From contig JAIQGG010000002.1 in the NCBI GenBank assembly GCA_020072785.1, forward strand, positions 1,054,001-1,118,000: a stretch of 64,000 nt of DNA. The letters are read 5' to 3'. The notes under the pieces were generated by a model that did not search any database, had not been told where the DNA came from, and saw nothing but the letters and a program-made list of their open reading frames with translations. This document shows, piece by piece, positions 10,992-20,580 of this stretch. The DNA is from Terriglobia bacterium (GTDB lineage: Bacteria; Acidobacteriota; Terriglobia; Acidiferrales; UBA7541). A program made the translations under genes and the position numbers. How positions within the stretch are numbered: position 1 is the stretch's first letter; each line of letters opens with the position of its first letter.

Positions 10992-12029
10992 TTGGCCCTT
11001 TTTCTTGCGCCGCTCTTCGCCCTGGTCTTCTCCGCTGCCGCGGCCAACGCGCAGCTCCCCGTTCCCCCGTCCGCGCCGCCTCCCCCGCCGGGGCAGGGCC
11101 CTGCCGCTCCCGCACCCGGGCAGAAGCAGGAGGGCTACAGCATCCGCCGCACCGTCAACCTCGTCGTGCTCCACACCACGGTGCTCGACGACCGCGGCCG
11201 CTTCGTGGACGGCCTCAAGGAAGAGAATTTCCGCGTCCTGGAGGACAAGGTCCAGCAGAAGCTTTCCGTCTTCAAGCGCGAGGATATCCCCGTCAGCATG
11301 GGCCTGGTCATCGACAATAGCGGCAGCATGCGCGACAAGCGCCCGCGCGTCAACGAAGCCGCCATCACCCTGGTGCAGACCAGCAACCCCCAGGACGAAG
11401 CCTTCGTCGTCAACTTCAACGACGATTTCTATCTCGACCTCGACAAGGACTTCACCAGCAGCATCCCCGACCTCAAGGAAGCCCTCGAGCGCATCAATTC
11501 CCGCGGCAGCACCGCCCTCTATGACGCCCTCATCGGCTCGCTCGACCACCTCAAGAAGGGCAGCAAGGACAAGAAGGTCCTCCTCGTCGTCACCGACGGC
11601 GAAGACAACGCCAGCCGCAACTCCCTGGAAAAAACCGTCCACGAAATCCAGCAGACGGACGTCGTCATCTACACCATCGGCCTGCTCAGCCAGGAGAGCA
11701 AGAAAACCGCCAAGCGCGCCCGCAAAGCCCTCAAGGAAATCGCCGAGGCTTCCGGCGGCCTGGCCTTCTTTCCGGAAAACGTCGCCGATGTCCACACTAT
11801 TTGCGAGGACGTGGCCCACGACATCCGTAACCAGTACACCTTGGCCTACTACCCCAGCAATACCAAGCGCGACGGCACTTTCCGCGCCGTACAGGTGGAA
11901 GTCATTCCCCCCCGCGGCCACGGCAAGCTCAGCGCGCGCACCCGCAATGGCTACTACGCCCCCGGCAGTGCCGCTTCCGGCGGCAGCGCCTCCTCCGGCA
12001 ACCCCGCTGCGGGCAGCTCCGGCAACTAG
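10992..12029 (+). CDS. Secreted vWFA-domain protein, acidobacterial type (paralogue)
   Basis: A 345-residue paralogue of the preceding gene with the same layout: signal peptide (ALFLAPLFALVFSAAAANA), Pro-rich linker, beta region (VNLVVLHTTVLDDRGRFV, ENFRVLEDKVQQKL) and vWFA domain with full MIDAS (DNSGS at 108-112, Thr in STALYDAL, VTDGEDN). The C-terminus is Gly/Ser/Ala-rich. There is no ATG or GTG between the upstream stop and the signal peptide. The TTG at 10992, with CGGAG about 5 bases before it, is the only sensible start. The tandem pair is probably one transcript from the promoter at 9891. Confidence 0.82.
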   Translation: MALFLAPLFALVFSAAAANAQLPVPPSAPPPPPGQGPAAPAPGQKQEGYSIRRTVNLVVLHTTVLDDRGRFVDGLKEENFRVLEDKVQQKLSVFKREDIPVSMGLVIDNSGSMRDKRPRVNEAAITLVQTSNPQDEAFVVNFNDDFYLDLDKDFTSSIPDLKEALERINSRGSTALYDALIGSLDHLKKGSKDKKVLLVVTDGEDNASRNSLEKTVHEIQQTDVVIYTIGLLSQESKKTAKRARKALKEIAEASGGLAFFPENVADVHTICEDVAHDIRNQYTLAYYPSNTKRDGTFRAVQVEVIPPRGHGKLSARTRNGYYAPGSAASGGSASSGNPAAGSSGN

Positions 12030-12084
12030 TGCTGTGTCCTGGAAATATCTTTCATTTTCTTTAGGGGGTCGGAGCGGCGCCTGT

Positions 12085-12100
12085 CCCGACTCCTGTCGGG
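12085..12100. repeat. Small hairpin CCCGAC-TCCT-GTCGGG
   Basis: A perfect 6-bp inverted repeat with a 4-base loop lies in the 156-base gap between the convergent vWFA and deoB genes. It has no downstream T-run. It may be an intergenic repeat or weak bidirectional terminator. Confidence 0.35.
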
Positions 12101-12185
12101 AGCCGCGACATAGCGACTGCGGGAAATGAGGGGGGCTTTAGCCCGGAGGCCAAGTGTTATTCAATATTAGATTCCTCTTGCCCGC

Positions 12186-13376
12186 TCACGCGCGCTTGCC
12201 GCTTCCCAGCTCCCCCAGAAAACTCATTCCGTGCGCGATCTTCCCCCCGAAATTTTCCGCCACGCTCTGTCCCATGTCCGCCAGCGTCGCCCGCGTTCCC
12301 AGCGCCACTCCGCCCGCCACCCCGGGCGAATAAGCCAGGATGGGCACATACTCCCGCGAATGGTCGGTGGTCTCCCAGCGCGGATCGGGGTCGCAGCCGT
12401 GGTCCGCGGTCAGCAGCAGCAGGTCCGAGCCGCGCAACTCCTGCAGAAATCCGCCCAGCCAGAGGTCGAACTCCTCGAGTGCGCGCGCGAAGCCTTCCAC
12501 GTCCTTGCGGTGCCCGTAGAGCATGTCGAAATCCACCAGGTTGCTGAAGACCAGCCCCGCCGGCCGTTCCCGCAGCGCCGCTCCCAGCTTTTCCATGCCG
12601 TCCGCGTTGCTCTTCGTCGTGACGTAGTCGTCCACTCCGCGCCCGTTATAGATGTCGTGGATCTTGCCCACCCCGAAGACCGGCACGCCCCGCTCCGCCA
12701 GCACGTCCAGCAGCATGGGCCGCGGCGGGTCCACCGCGTAGTCGTGCCGCCGCGCCGTGCGCGTGTACGCCCCGCTGGCCCCGGCAAAGGGCCGCGCGAT
12801 CACCCGTCCCACGCGATGCGGCCCGTCCAGCAGCTTCCGCGCGATCGCGCACATCCGGTACAGCTCGGCCACGGGGATCACCTCCTCGTGCGCCGCGATC
12901 TGAAAAACGCTGTCTCCCGACGTGTACACAATCGGAAAGCCCGTGCGCACGTGCTCATCCCCCAGCTCCTTGAGGATCTCCGTGCCCGAGGCCGGCTTGT
13001 TCCCAATCGTCTTCCGCCCGATCTGCCTCTCGAACTCTTCCATCACCTCTCGCGGGAAACCCTGCGGATAGACCGGAAACGCCTGCTCCAGCCACACGCC
13101 AGCCATCTCCCACTGCCCGGTAGTCGTGTCTTTTCCCGGCGAATGCGTGGCTCCCTTGCCGAAGGCCGCCGTCGGCTTGCTTGCCGGCGCCAGGTGCGCC
13201 AACGGCGCAATATTTCCCAGGCCCATGCGCAGCAAATGCGGCAGCGCCAGCGGCCGCGATTCGGCGATGTGCCCGAGCGTGCTGCGGCCGGTATCCCCGT
13301 ATTCCGCGGCGTCCGGCAGCGGCCCGATCCCCACGCTGTCCAGCACGATCCAGAAGATGCGCTCGAATTTCGCCAT
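12186..13376 (-). CDS. deoB: Phosphopentomutase
   Basis: Phosphopentomutase (396 residues) interconverts ribose-1- and ribose-5-phosphate, or the deoxy forms, in nucleoside salvage. Alkaline-phosphatase-superfamily metal motifs are visible: IVLDSVGIGPLPDA at the N-terminus, GKDTTTGQWEM around the phosphorylated threonine, LVDFDMLYGHRKD, LLLTADHGCDPD and TDHSREYVP. Length is standard. The ATG at 13376 gives the expected N-terminus; an ATG nine codons upstream (13403) has a slightly better GAGG and cannot be excluded. It is convergent with the vWFA pair. Confidence 0.94.
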   Translation of the reverse strand: MAKFERIFWIVLDSVGIGPLPDAAEYGDTGRSTLGHIAESRPLALPHLLRMGLGNIAPLAHLAPASKPTAAFGKGATHSPGKDTTTGQWEMAGVWLEQAFPVYPQGFPREVMEEFERQIGRKTIGNKPASGTEILKELGDEHVRTGFPIVYTSGDSVFQIAAHEEVIPVAELYRMCAIARKLLDGPHRVGRVIARPFAGASGAYTRTARRHDYAVDPPRPMLLDVLAERGVPVFGVGKIHDIYNGRGVDDYVTTKSNADGMEKLGAALRERPAGLVFSNLVDFDMLYGHRKDVEGFARALEEFDLWLGGFLQELRGSDLLLLTADHGCDPDPRWETTDHSREYVPILAYSPGVAGGVALGTRATLADMGQSVAENFGGKIAHGMSFLGELGSGKRA

Positions 13377-13515
13377 GGCCTTTTGCTCTGCTCCCGCCCC
13401 CATCCGGCCTCAAATTCACTTTAGCACACCGCCATTCTCCGCGGTCCCGGCGCCTCGCCCGCGCCTTTCCGGAACGCGCGCGCCGCCCCCTGCAGTGTGT
13501 TAGCGTAGTAGAGCG

Positions 13516-14136
13516 ATGTTGAGTCTCGTGCTTATCTTCGCCGTCGTCTTCCTCCTGAATGTGGTCCCTGCCTTTGCGCCCCCCACCTGGATGGCCATGT
13601 CCTACATCGGGATCAAATACCCCGCCATCAACCCTCTTGCGGTCGCTCTGGTGGGTGCCGCCGCAGCGACTTTCGGCCGCCTTGTGTTGGCCATGATGTC
13701 CCGTTTGCTCATCCGCCAAAGGCTGCTCAGCGCTGCCACCCGCGAAAACGTCGACTCCATTCGCTTGGCTATCGAAGGCCGCAAGCACGTCACCCTGGGC
13801 CTCTTCCTCTTCTATGCCTTCAGCCCCATGCCCACCAACAATCTCTTCATCGGCTACGGCCTCACCCGCTTCGGCTGGCGCTTCATCGCCGTACCCTTCT
13901 TCTGCGGCCGCTTGGTTAGCTATGCCTTCTGGAACGCCACCGCCGCCAGTGCCGCGCGCAAGCTCAACGTGGATGCCTACGTCACTGGCTCCTACTTTGG
14001 CGCATATTTCGTCGTCTCCCAGATACTGCTCCTCTTTCTGGTCTATGCCTTCACGCGCATTGACTGGCGCCTGCTGGCCATGGAGAAAAAATTCCGCTGG
14101 CGCCCGCGCCAGAATGCCTCGCCCGGCCAGCCCTGA
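13516..14136 (+). CDS. Small polytopic membrane protein, VTT/DedA-like
   Basis: This 206-residue protein has about four to five hydrophobic segments (for example LVLIFAVVFLLNVVPAF and SQILLLFLVYAF), a conserved-looking TRFGWRF and a short basic C-terminal tail. The layout (N-terminal hairpin, FSPMPTNNLFIGYG re-entrant-like segment, F-x-GR motif in VPFFCGRLVSYAFW) resembles VTT/DedA-type proteins, but the match is by eye only. It is plus-strand, divergent from deoB, 140 bases away. Function unknown. Confidence 0.65.
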   Translation: MLSLVLIFAVVFLLNVVPAFAPPTWMAMSYIGIKYPAINPLAVALVGAAAATFGRLVLAMMSRLLIRQRLLSAATRENVDSIRLAIEGRKHVTLGLFLFYAFSPMPTNNLFIGYGLTRFGWRFIAVPFFCGRLVSYAFWNATAASAARKLNVDAYVTGSYFGAYFVVSQILLLFLVYAFTRIDWRLLAMEKKFRWRPRQNASPGQP

Positions 14137-14191
14137 AGGGGGAACATTTTCCACCCGGGCTGCGTATCTCTTGAACAAAAGGGGGTGTGCC

Positions 14192-15127
14192 ATGGGACAA
14201 AGTGATGGTTTGCAGCGCCGGTCCATCGGCGGCGCCATTGTCCTGATCGCCTTGGGCCTGCTGTTTTTGTTCTTCAACCTGCGCCCGGAAGCCGATCCCT
14301 GGCCTGTGGTTTCGCAGTACTGGCCCTTGCTCCTGGTCTTCCTCGGCCTGGGCAAGCTGTGGGACTACCTCTGGCTGCGCCAACATCCCGACGCTGTGGC
14401 CGGCCCGCGCATTTCCGGCGCCTCCGTGGCCCTGATCCTGCTCCTCATCCTCTTTGCCGCGGCCGTTGTCCGCGGCAAGTACACCGGCGCGCTCGCGCAT
14501 GACGTGCATGACGTGAAGGCCCTCGAGCGCCAGGGCGCGCAATCGCTCCGCGCCGATATCGAGATGCCCGCGGGCCAGCTGCGCTTGAGCGGTGGCTCCA
14601 GCCGCCTCCTCGACGCCGATTTCCGCTACTCCGCAAACCAGGGCGCCCCGCACGTCGGCTACAACGTCTCCAGCGGCGCCGGCGAGCTGCGCATCCGCCA
14701 ACACGGCGAGAGCGTCCACTTCGGGCGCACCGAAAATGACTGGGATCTCCGCTTCAGTAACGATGTTCCGCTCGACCTTCGCCTGCAATTGGGCGCCGGC
14801 AGCGGCGACCTGCGACTTCGCGACGTTCCCCTCACCCGCCTCAGCGTGGACATGGGCGCCGGGGAATTGCGCGCCGACCTGTCCGGCGCGCGCAAGAGCG
14901 ATCTGCAGGCCGAGATTCACGGTGGCGTCGGCACAGCCACCATCCGGCTCCCCAGGAACGTCGGCGTCATCGTCCACGCTTCCGGCGGCCTCGGCTCCAT
15001 CGACGCCCACGGCTTGAAAAACGACGGCGGCGCCTACGTCAACGACGCCTACGGCAAATCCCCCGTCACCCTCAAACTCACCGTCGAAGGCGGCATTGGG
15101 CAGATCGACCTCGAGCTCGAGCCCTAA
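14192..15127 (+). CDS. LiaF-like membrane protein with toastrack domain
   Basis: A 311-residue protein with two membrane hairpins at the N-terminus (IGGAIVLIALGLLFLFFNL; YWPLLLVFLGLGKLWDYLWL; VALILLLILFAAAVV) and a soluble C-terminal half of short repeated beta turns with Gly-Ala-Gly-Glu/Asp (GAGELRI, GAGSGDLRL, GAGELRADL, GGVGTATI, GGIGQIDLEL). This matches the DUF5668 plus toastrack plan of LiaF/LiaI-type envelope-stress proteins. The ATG at 14192 follows AAAAGGGGG. It ends 50 bases before the uvrA promoter. No sensor kinase lies nearby. Confidence 0.72.
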   Translation: MGQSDGLQRRSIGGAIVLIALGLLFLFFNLRPEADPWPVVSQYWPLLLVFLGLGKLWDYLWLRQHPDAVAGPRISGASVALILLLILFAAAVVRGKYTGALAHDVHDVKALERQGAQSLRADIEMPAGQLRLSGGSSRLLDADFRYSANQGAPHVGYNVSSGAGELRIRQHGESVHFGRTENDWDLRFSNDVPLDLRLQLGAGSGDLRLRDVPLTRLSVDMGAGELRADLSGARKSDLQAEIHGGVGTATIRLPRNVGVIVHASGGLGSIDAHGLKNDGGAYVNDAYGKSPVTLKLTVEGGIGQIDLELEP

Positions 15128-15176
15128 TCCGCCTTCCTCTCAGGAGCGCACTGTCCAGCCGCCGATCAGCAGGCAT

Positions 15177-15205
15177 TTGCCCGCTTTCGTGCGCAGCCGT
15201 ATAAT
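15177..15205 (+). promoter_or_regulatory. Sigma-70-type promoter of uvrA
   Basis: TTGCCC (15177-15182) and a perfect TATAAT (15200-15205) are separated by 17 bases. Transcription would start near 15212. No LexA-like operator is obvious around it. Confidence 0.65.
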
Positions 15206-15251
15206 TGTGAGTTTAGACAGCGCGCGCGATGCTCTCTGTCTGGACACCCCT

Positions 15252-18185
15252 TTGGCCACACACGAACTCACGCCCGTTTCGGCCGAACAGGAAGCCATCC
15301 GCATCCGCGGCGCCCGCGTCCATAATCTCAAGAACGTCAGCGTGGACATTCCCCACAACGCCATCACCGTGGTCACCGGCGTATCCGGCTCCGGCAAGTC
15401 CAGCCTGGCCTTTGACACCGTCTACGCCGAAGGCCAGCGCCGCTACGTCGAATCCCTCTCCGCCTACGCCCGCCAGTTTCTCGAGCGCATGGAAAAGCCC
15501 GATGTGGACGAAATCTCCGGCATCGCCCCGGCCGTCGCCATCCGCCAGAAGACCACCACCCGCAATCCCCGCTCCACCGTGGCCACCGCCACGGAAATTT
15601 ACGACTACCTGCGCCTCCTCTACGCCCGCTGCGGCACCACCTTCTGCACCAAATGCGGCGTGCAGGTCCGCCGCGACGCCCCCGAGGACATCGCCAACCG
15701 CGTCCTCGCTCTCACTCCCGGCCGCCGCTTCTACGTTCTCTACCCGCTGCGCTTCGCCGCCCCGCCCAGCGGCCGCATCTCCGCGAAAAAGCGCGCTGCC
15801 GCAGCCCGGGAAGCCGAGCGCCAGGCCCTCCTCGACTTGCAGAAGCGCGGCTTCAACCGCCTCTACCAGGACGGCCGCGTCCACGAGTTCGCCACCCCGG
15901 AGACTCTCCTCGACGTCAACTTCTCCCGGCCGGTCTTCGCCCTGGTCGACCGCCTCGCCGTCAATCCCGAATCCCGCTCCCGGCTCGTCGACTCCATCGA
16001 GATCTGCTACCGCGAAGGCCACGGCGAAGCCATCCTCGAATTTCTTCCCGACCCCGCGGGCCATCCCGCCGAGCGCCTGCTCTTCAACGAGCGCTTCGAG
16101 TGCAAATCCTGCGGCATCGTCTATCAGGTGCCCGAGCCGCGCCTCTTCTCCTTCAACAATCCCTACGGCGCCTGCCCCCGCTGCCAGGGCTTCGGCAACA
16201 CCGTTGATTTCGACCTCAACCTGGTCGTCCCCGATCCCGGCAAATCCATCGACGACGGCGCCGTCGAGCCCTGGACCAAGCCCCGCTACCGCGCCCTCCT
16301 CGCCGACGCCAAACGCTGGCTCCGCGCCCGCGGCATCCCCACCTACCTGCCCTGGCGCCAGCTCTCCGCCGAACAGCGCCGCCTGGTCCTCGAAGGCGAT
16401 CCCAAAAACGATTTCCCCGGCGTGAAAGGCCTCTTCGAGCTCCTCGAGCGCAAGAAATACAAGCTTCACGTGCGCGTCTTCCTTAGCCGCTACCGCGGCT
16501 ACGCCACCTGCCTGGAATGCGGCGGCACCCGTCTGCGCCCCGAGGCCCGCGCCGTCCGCGTCGCCGGCAAGTCCATCACCGAGGTCTGCAAGCTCACCGT
16601 AAAGGAAGCCCGCGCCTTCTTCGCCGCCCTGGCCCTCAGCGCGGAGCAGGCCAAAATCGCCGCGCGCATTCTCGAGGAGATCCGCACCCGCCTGCAGTTC
16701 CTCGACGAAGTCGGCCTCGAGTACCTCAACCTCGACCGCCTCACCTCCACCCTCTCCGGCGGCGAATCGCAGCGCATCCAGCTCGCCACTTCCCTCGGTT
16801 CGCATCTCGTCGGCGCGCTTTACGTTCTCGACGAGCCCTCCATCGGCCTGCACCCCCGCGACACCCGGCGCCTCATCGACATCCTCAAATCGCTGCGCGA
16901 TCTCGGCAATACCGTCCTCCTCGTCGAGCACGATCCCGACACCATCCGCTCCGCCGACTGCATCCTCGATCTCGGCCCCGGCGCCGGCGAACTCGGCGGC
17001 CGCCTGCTCTTCGCCGGCGATTACCCCGCGCTCCTGCAGGACCCCCAATCGCTCACCGGGCGCTACCTCAGCGGTGAGCTGCGCATCTCCGTACCCGTCA
17101 ACCGCCACAAGCCCGGCGGAAAATTCCTGCGCCTCTTTGGCGCCCGTCTCCACAACCTGCGCAACGTCGATCTCGCCTTGCCCCTGCAGACCCTCACCGT
17201 CGTCACTGGTGTCTCCGGTTCCGGCAAGTCCACCCTCGTGCACGACGTTCTCTACAAGGCCCTGCAGGCTAAGCGCACCGGCGGCAGCAACAAGGAATTC
17301 TGCGAGCGCATCGAAGGCGACCAGCACCTTCAGGACCTGGTCATCGTGGACCAGTCGCCCATCGGCCGCACCCCGCGCTCCAATCCGGCCACCTACCTCA
17401 AGGCCTTCGACGCCATCCGTGAGGTCTTCGCCGAAACTCCCGATGCCAAGCGCCGCGCCTACTCCGCAGGCCATTTCTCCTTCAACGTCCCCGGCGGCCG
17501 CTGCGAAACCTGCCAGGGCGACGGCACCGTCACCGTCGAGATGCAGTTTCTCGCGGACGTCGAGCTCGTCTGCGAGGACTGCCGCGGCACCCGCTTCAAG
17601 AGCGGCGTCCTCGAGGTCCGTTATCACGGCCGGAACATCCACGAAGTTCTGGAGATGACCGTCCGCGAGGCCCTGGCCTTCTTCGGCAACGTCCCCCGCG
17701 TCATCTCCAAGCTCAAAATCCTCCACGAAATCGGCCTCGGCTACCTCCGCCTCGGACAGTCCGCTACCACCCTTTCCGGCGGTGAAGCTCAGCGCCTGAA
17801 GCTCGCCGCGCACCTCGCTCGCACCGAAAACCAGGGCATCCTCTATATCCTCGATGAACCCACTACCGGCCTGCACTTCGACGACATCCAGAAACTCCTC
17901 GCCGCTTTTCGCAAGCTCCTCGAAAGCGGCGCCTCCCTCCTCGTCATCGAGCACAACCTCGACGTCATCAAGTGCGCCGACTGGCTTGTCGACCTCGGCC
18001 CCGAGGGCGGTGATCTGGGTGGCCGCATTATTGCCACCGGAACCCCGGAGCAGGTTGCGCGCAACGCCCAGTCGCACACCGGCCGCTACCTCGCCCGGGT
18101 CTTGCAGGCCAGCGCTCAGGCAAAGCGCCCGTCCAACGGCGCATCCAATCCCGGAGACAAAGCCGGCAACGGCGCCGGAAAATAA
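15252..18185 (+). CDS. uvrA: Excinuclease ABC subunit A
   Basis: UvrA (977 residues) is the damage-recognition ATPase of nucleotide excision repair. Two ABC modules are complete: Walker [13 protein letters not shown] and [12 protein letters not shown], signatures [12 protein letters not shown] and [12 protein letters not shown], Walker [14 protein letters not shown] and [13 protein letters not shown]. Zinc-binding CxxC pairs occur at CKSCG...CPRCQ, CLECGG and CETCQ...CEDC. The start is uncertain. A GTG at 15207 is in frame but lies upstream of the predicted transcription start, so I prefer the TTG at 15252. Neither has a Shine-Dalgarno sequence. The stop overlaps the next ATG as TAATG. Confidence 0.95.
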   Translation: MATHELTPVSAEQEAIRIRGARVHNLKNVSVDIPHNAITVVTGVSGSGKSSLAFDTVYAEGQRRYVESLSAYARQFLERMEKPDVDEISGIAPAVAIRQKTTTRNPRSTVATATEIYDYLRLLYARCGTTFCTKCGVQVRRDAPEDIANRVLALTPGRRFYVLYPLRFAAPPSGRISAKKRAAAAREAERQALLDLQKRGFNRLYQDGRVHEFATPETLLDVNFSRPVFALVDRLAVNPESRSRLVDSIEICYREGHGEAILEFLPDPAGHPAERLLFNERFECKSCGIVYQVPEPRLFSFNNPYGACPRCQGFGNTVDFDLNLVVPDPGKSIDDGAVEPWTKPRYRALLADAKRWLRARGIPTYLPWRQLSAEQRRLVLEGDPKNDFPGVKGLFELLERKKYKLHVRVFLSRYRGYATCLECGGTRLRPEARAVRVAGKSITEVCKLTVKEARAFFAALALSAEQAKIAARILEEIRTRLQFLDEVGLEYLNLDRLTSTLSGGESQRIQLATSLGSHLVGALYVLDEPSIGLHPRDTRRLIDILKSLRDLGNTVLLVEHDPDTIRSADCILDLGPGAGELGGRLLFAGDYPALLQDPQSLTGRYLSGELRISVPVNRHKPGGKFLRLFGARLHNLRNVDLALPLQTLTVVTGVSGSGKSTLVHDVLYKALQAKRTGGSNKEFCERIEGDQHLQDLVIVDQSPIGRTPRSNPATYLKAFDAIREVFAETPDAKRRAYSAGHFSFNVPGGRCETCQGDGTVTVEMQFLADVELVCEDCRGTRFKSGVLEVRYHGRNIHEVLEMTVREALAFFGNVPRVISKLKILHEIGLGYLRLGQSATTLSGGEAQRLKLAAHLARTENQGILYILDEPTTGLHFDDIQKLLAAFRKLLESGASLLVIEHNLDVIKCADWLVDLGPEGGDLGGRIIATGTPEQVARNAQSHTGRYLARVLQASAQAKRPSNGASNPGDKAGNGAGK

Positions 18186-19498
18186 TGAACGCCGCACGCC
18201 TCCTCCGCGTCTCGCTTCTCGCGCTCCTGTCCGGCGCGGCAAGCGCGCACGCCCAGACCCCCGCGCCGCGCAAGCCTCGCCCGGCTGCCACCCAGAAACT
18301 CCGCAACCCCCTGAACGATCTCCTCGATGAGGCGCAGCGCGCCATCGAACGCCAGGACTTCCCGGCCGCGCTGGCTCCGCTGCAGAACGTCGTCGCCCAG
18401 CAGCCTGACTTTGCCTACGGCCATTTTCAGCTCGCCTACGTTTTCACCGCCCTCCAGCGCTGGGACGACGCCCGCGCGGAATACCAGCGCGCCGCCGCGC
18501 TCGACCCCAAACTCGCCGAAGCCCACCTCAATCTCGGCCTGCTCCTCCTGGACCGCGACCCCGCCGCCGCTGTCGTTCCACTCCGCAAAGCCGTCGAACT
18601 GCTTCCCGCGCAGAGCCGCCCGCGCTTTCTGCTGGGCCTGGCCCTGGAGCGCACCAACGATCTGTCCGGCGCGCGGGAAGCACTGGAAGGCGCCGCTAAA
18701 CTCGACCCGCGCGATTTCGAAACCCATCTGGCCCTCGCCCGCGTCCTTCTCCGCGCCAATCAATTCGCGCCTGCCGAAGCAAACTTCCGCGAAGCCCTGG
18801 CCCTCCAGCCGGACTCCGCTCCGGCGCGCCTGGGCCTCGCCCAGGCGCTCGACGCCCAGCAGAAGCCGGAGGCCGTCGAGGCCTACCGCGGCTATCTCCA
18901 GCTTCAGCCCGCCGACCGCGCGGCCCGCGCCCGCGTCTTGCGCTTTCTTTTCGAACAGAAGGAATATGACGCCGCGCTGGCGGAGCTCGACCGCATGGAC
19001 GCCGCGCAGCCCCCGGACGTCCTCCTTCTGCGCCTCCGCGCCGACATCCTGATCGCGCAATCCCGCTGGGACGATGCCATCGCCACCCTGCAGCGCGCCA
19101 TCGCTCTCGCTCCCGAGCAGCGCGACCTCCGCGCCGGCCTCGGCCGCCTCTATCTCCAAAAGCGCGATTTTCCCTCCGCCGAGCGCGAACTCCTGGCCGT
19201 CCTGCGCGCGGATGCCAGCGACTTGACGGCGTGGAAGGACCTGAGCTCCGCCTATTATCTCCAGGGCGACTGCCCCGCGGCCCTGACGGCCCTCGACGAA
19301 CTCGCCCGCCGCCAGGATTTGAACTCCGGTGCTTGGTTTGTCCGCGCCACCTGCTACGATAAACTCCGGAAGATGCCCCAGGCGATCGAGGCCTATCAGA
19401 AATTTCTGAGCCTCGACAAGGGGCAGAACTCCAATCAGGACTGGCAGGCGCAGCAGCGCATCGCTGTCTTGCGCCACATGCTCGAGAACAAGCGCTGA
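18185..19498 (+). CDS. Exported TPR-repeat protein
   Basis: A 437-residue protein with a signal peptide (LLALLSGAASAHAQ) and about ten tetratricopeptide repeats (for example YGHFQLAYVFTALQRWDDA, AEAHLNLGLLLLDRD). It is likely a periplasmic scaffold for protein contacts. It starts inside the uvrA stop codon and is 4 bases from the next gene, so it is part of the uvrA transcript. A role in repair is not implied by the sequence; the signal peptide argues against it. Confidence 0.85.
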   Translation: MNAARLLRVSLLALLSGAASAHAQTPAPRKPRPAATQKLRNPLNDLLDEAQRAIERQDFPAALAPLQNVVAQQPDFAYGHFQLAYVFTALQRWDDARAEYQRAAALDPKLAEAHLNLGLLLLDRDPAAAVVPLRKAVELLPAQSRPRFLLGLALERTNDLSGAREALEGAAKLDPRDFETHLALARVLLRANQFAPAEANFREALALQPDSAPARLGLAQALDAQQKPEAVEAYRGYLQLQPADRAARARVLRFLFEQKEYDAALAELDRMDAAQPPDVLLLRLRADILIAQSRWDDAIATLQRAIALAPEQRDLRAGLGRLYLQKRDFPSAERELLAVLRADASDLTAWKDLSSAYYLQGDCPAALTALDELARRQDLNSGAWFVRATCYDKLRKMPQAIEAYQKFLSLDKGQNSNQDWQAQQRIAVLRHMLENKR

Positions 19499-19502
19499 CT
19501 CC

Positions 19503-20021
19503 ATGACCTCGCGACGCGCATTTGCGGCCGTTGTTTTTGCTTGGCTGGCACTGGCTGGCGGCGCCGGCGCCGCGCAGCAAGCCGCTCCCGCGGCCAAGAT
19601 CGCGGAGCTGCAAGCCCGCTTTGACCGCGAGACCCATTCCGGGCGTAAAGCCAAGCTCTTGCAAAAGCTCGGCGACGCCCAGTTTGCCGAATCCCGCCGT
19701 GCCGGCAATGCCGGGGATTACCAGACCGTCGGCCTGCTCCTGGAAAAGTATCGCGATAACGTGCGCGCGGCCCTCGCCGCCGTGCGCCGCCAGCATCCCC
19801 AGGCGGAGAAGAATCCCGGCGAATACAAGAGGATGGAAGTGCACGTGCGCAGAGGCCTGCGCGAGCTGGACGAGACGCTCCTGGTAGCGCCCCCGCCATA
19901 CCGGCCGCCCCTGCACATCGTGCGCAATGATTTGCAGGAGATCGAGGAGGAATTGCTGCGCCTGCTGTTTCCGCGGCGGCCGGGCGAGCAGCCCGTCCCC
20001 CAGAAACCTCCCGCGCCGTGA
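19503..20021 (+). CDS. Secreted helical protein of unknown function
   Basis: I do not recognise this 172-residue protein. It has a signal peptide (AAVVFAWLALAGGAGAAQQ), then a charged, mostly helical mature part (KIAELQARFDRETHSGRKAKLLQKLGDAQ-type stretch near residues 30-60), ending in a Pro-rich tail. The pattern resembles small acidobacterial secreted proteins that pair with the following gene. It is 4 bases after the TPR gene and 7 before the next. Confidence 0.7.
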   Translation: MTSRRAFAAVVFAWLALAGGAGAAQQAAPAAKIAELQARFDRETHSGRKAKLLQKLGDAQFAESRRAGNAGDYQTVGLLLEKYRDNVRAALAAVRRQHPQAEKNPGEYKRMEVHVRRGLRELDETLLVAPPPYRPPLHIVRNDLQEIEEELLRLLFPRRPGEQPVPQKPPAP

Positions 20022-20028
20022 GGCTGCC

Positions 20029-20580
20029 ATGATCCCTATGCGAAGCTTGGCTCTCTCTGTTTTTCTGGGAATCCTCTTTCCCCTGCTGGGCGCTGCCGCG
20101 CCCCGGCAGGTTGACCGCTTTGCGGTCACACAAATCAAGGACTATCTCTCCGCCATGGAAGCCGACAAGATTCGCGACGCCGAGACCCCCAACGAGCGCA
20201 TCAAGCTCTTTCTCTCCTTCGCCGAGGACCGCCTGAAGAAATTCCAGTACGAGCTCGCCCACCCTTCGCCCTACCGCCATCCGGAAATCCTCAACACCCT
20301 GATGAATTCCTATGTCAGTTGCGTGGACGACGCCGCCGACCTCATCCAGCTTGGCAAGGAGAAGCAGCAGAACATCCGGCAGGGAATTGACCTGATGATC
20401 GCGCGCTCCAAGGAGTTCCTGGCCACTCTCGAGCAGTTGGCCGCCAGCGGCGCCGAGCGCGACCTCTACAAGGACAATCTCGACGACGCCATCGAAGGCA
20501 CCCACGACGCCCTGAGCGACGCCGAAAAGGCCAAGAAAGAAATTGCGCCCCCCCCCGTGCGCCGCAGGAACCGGCCGTGA
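20029..20580 (+). CDS. Secreted helical protein of unknown function
   Basis: A 183-residue exported protein (signal peptide ALSVFLGILFPLLGAAA) with a helical, charged mature region (DYLSAMEADKIRD, RIKLFLSFAEDRLKKFQYEL) and a Pro/Arg-rich end. I chose the ATG at 20029 because it gives the signal peptide and follows the previous stop by 7 bases. Codons 28-33 fall exactly on a TTGACCGCTTTGCGGTCA palindrome (20111-20128) that is identical to one in an intergenic region at 32490. Its stop overlaps the next start as ATGA. Confidence 0.72.
   Translation: MIPMRSLALSVFLGILFPLLGAAAPRQVDRFAVTQIKDYLSAMEADKIRDAETPNERIKLFLSFAEDRLKKFQYELAHPSPYRHPEILNTLMNSYVSCVDDAADLIQLGKEKQQNIRQGIDLMIARSKEFLATLEQLAASGAERDLYKDNLDDAIEGTHDALSDAEKAKKEIAPPPVRRRNRP
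20111..20128. repeat. TTGACCGCTTTGCGGTCA palindrome inside a CDS
   Basis: An 18-base copy identical to that at 32490-32507, in frame as V-D-R-F-A-V within the preceding gene, just after the signal peptide region. It is one of the TGACCGC/GCGGTCA family. Confidence 0.7.

Noticed and set aside
15213-18242. 1009-codon minus-strand open frame across uvrA
   Set aside because: Low-complexity Ala/Gly/Val/Glu composition mirrors the antisense of uvrA; no domain and no start signal.
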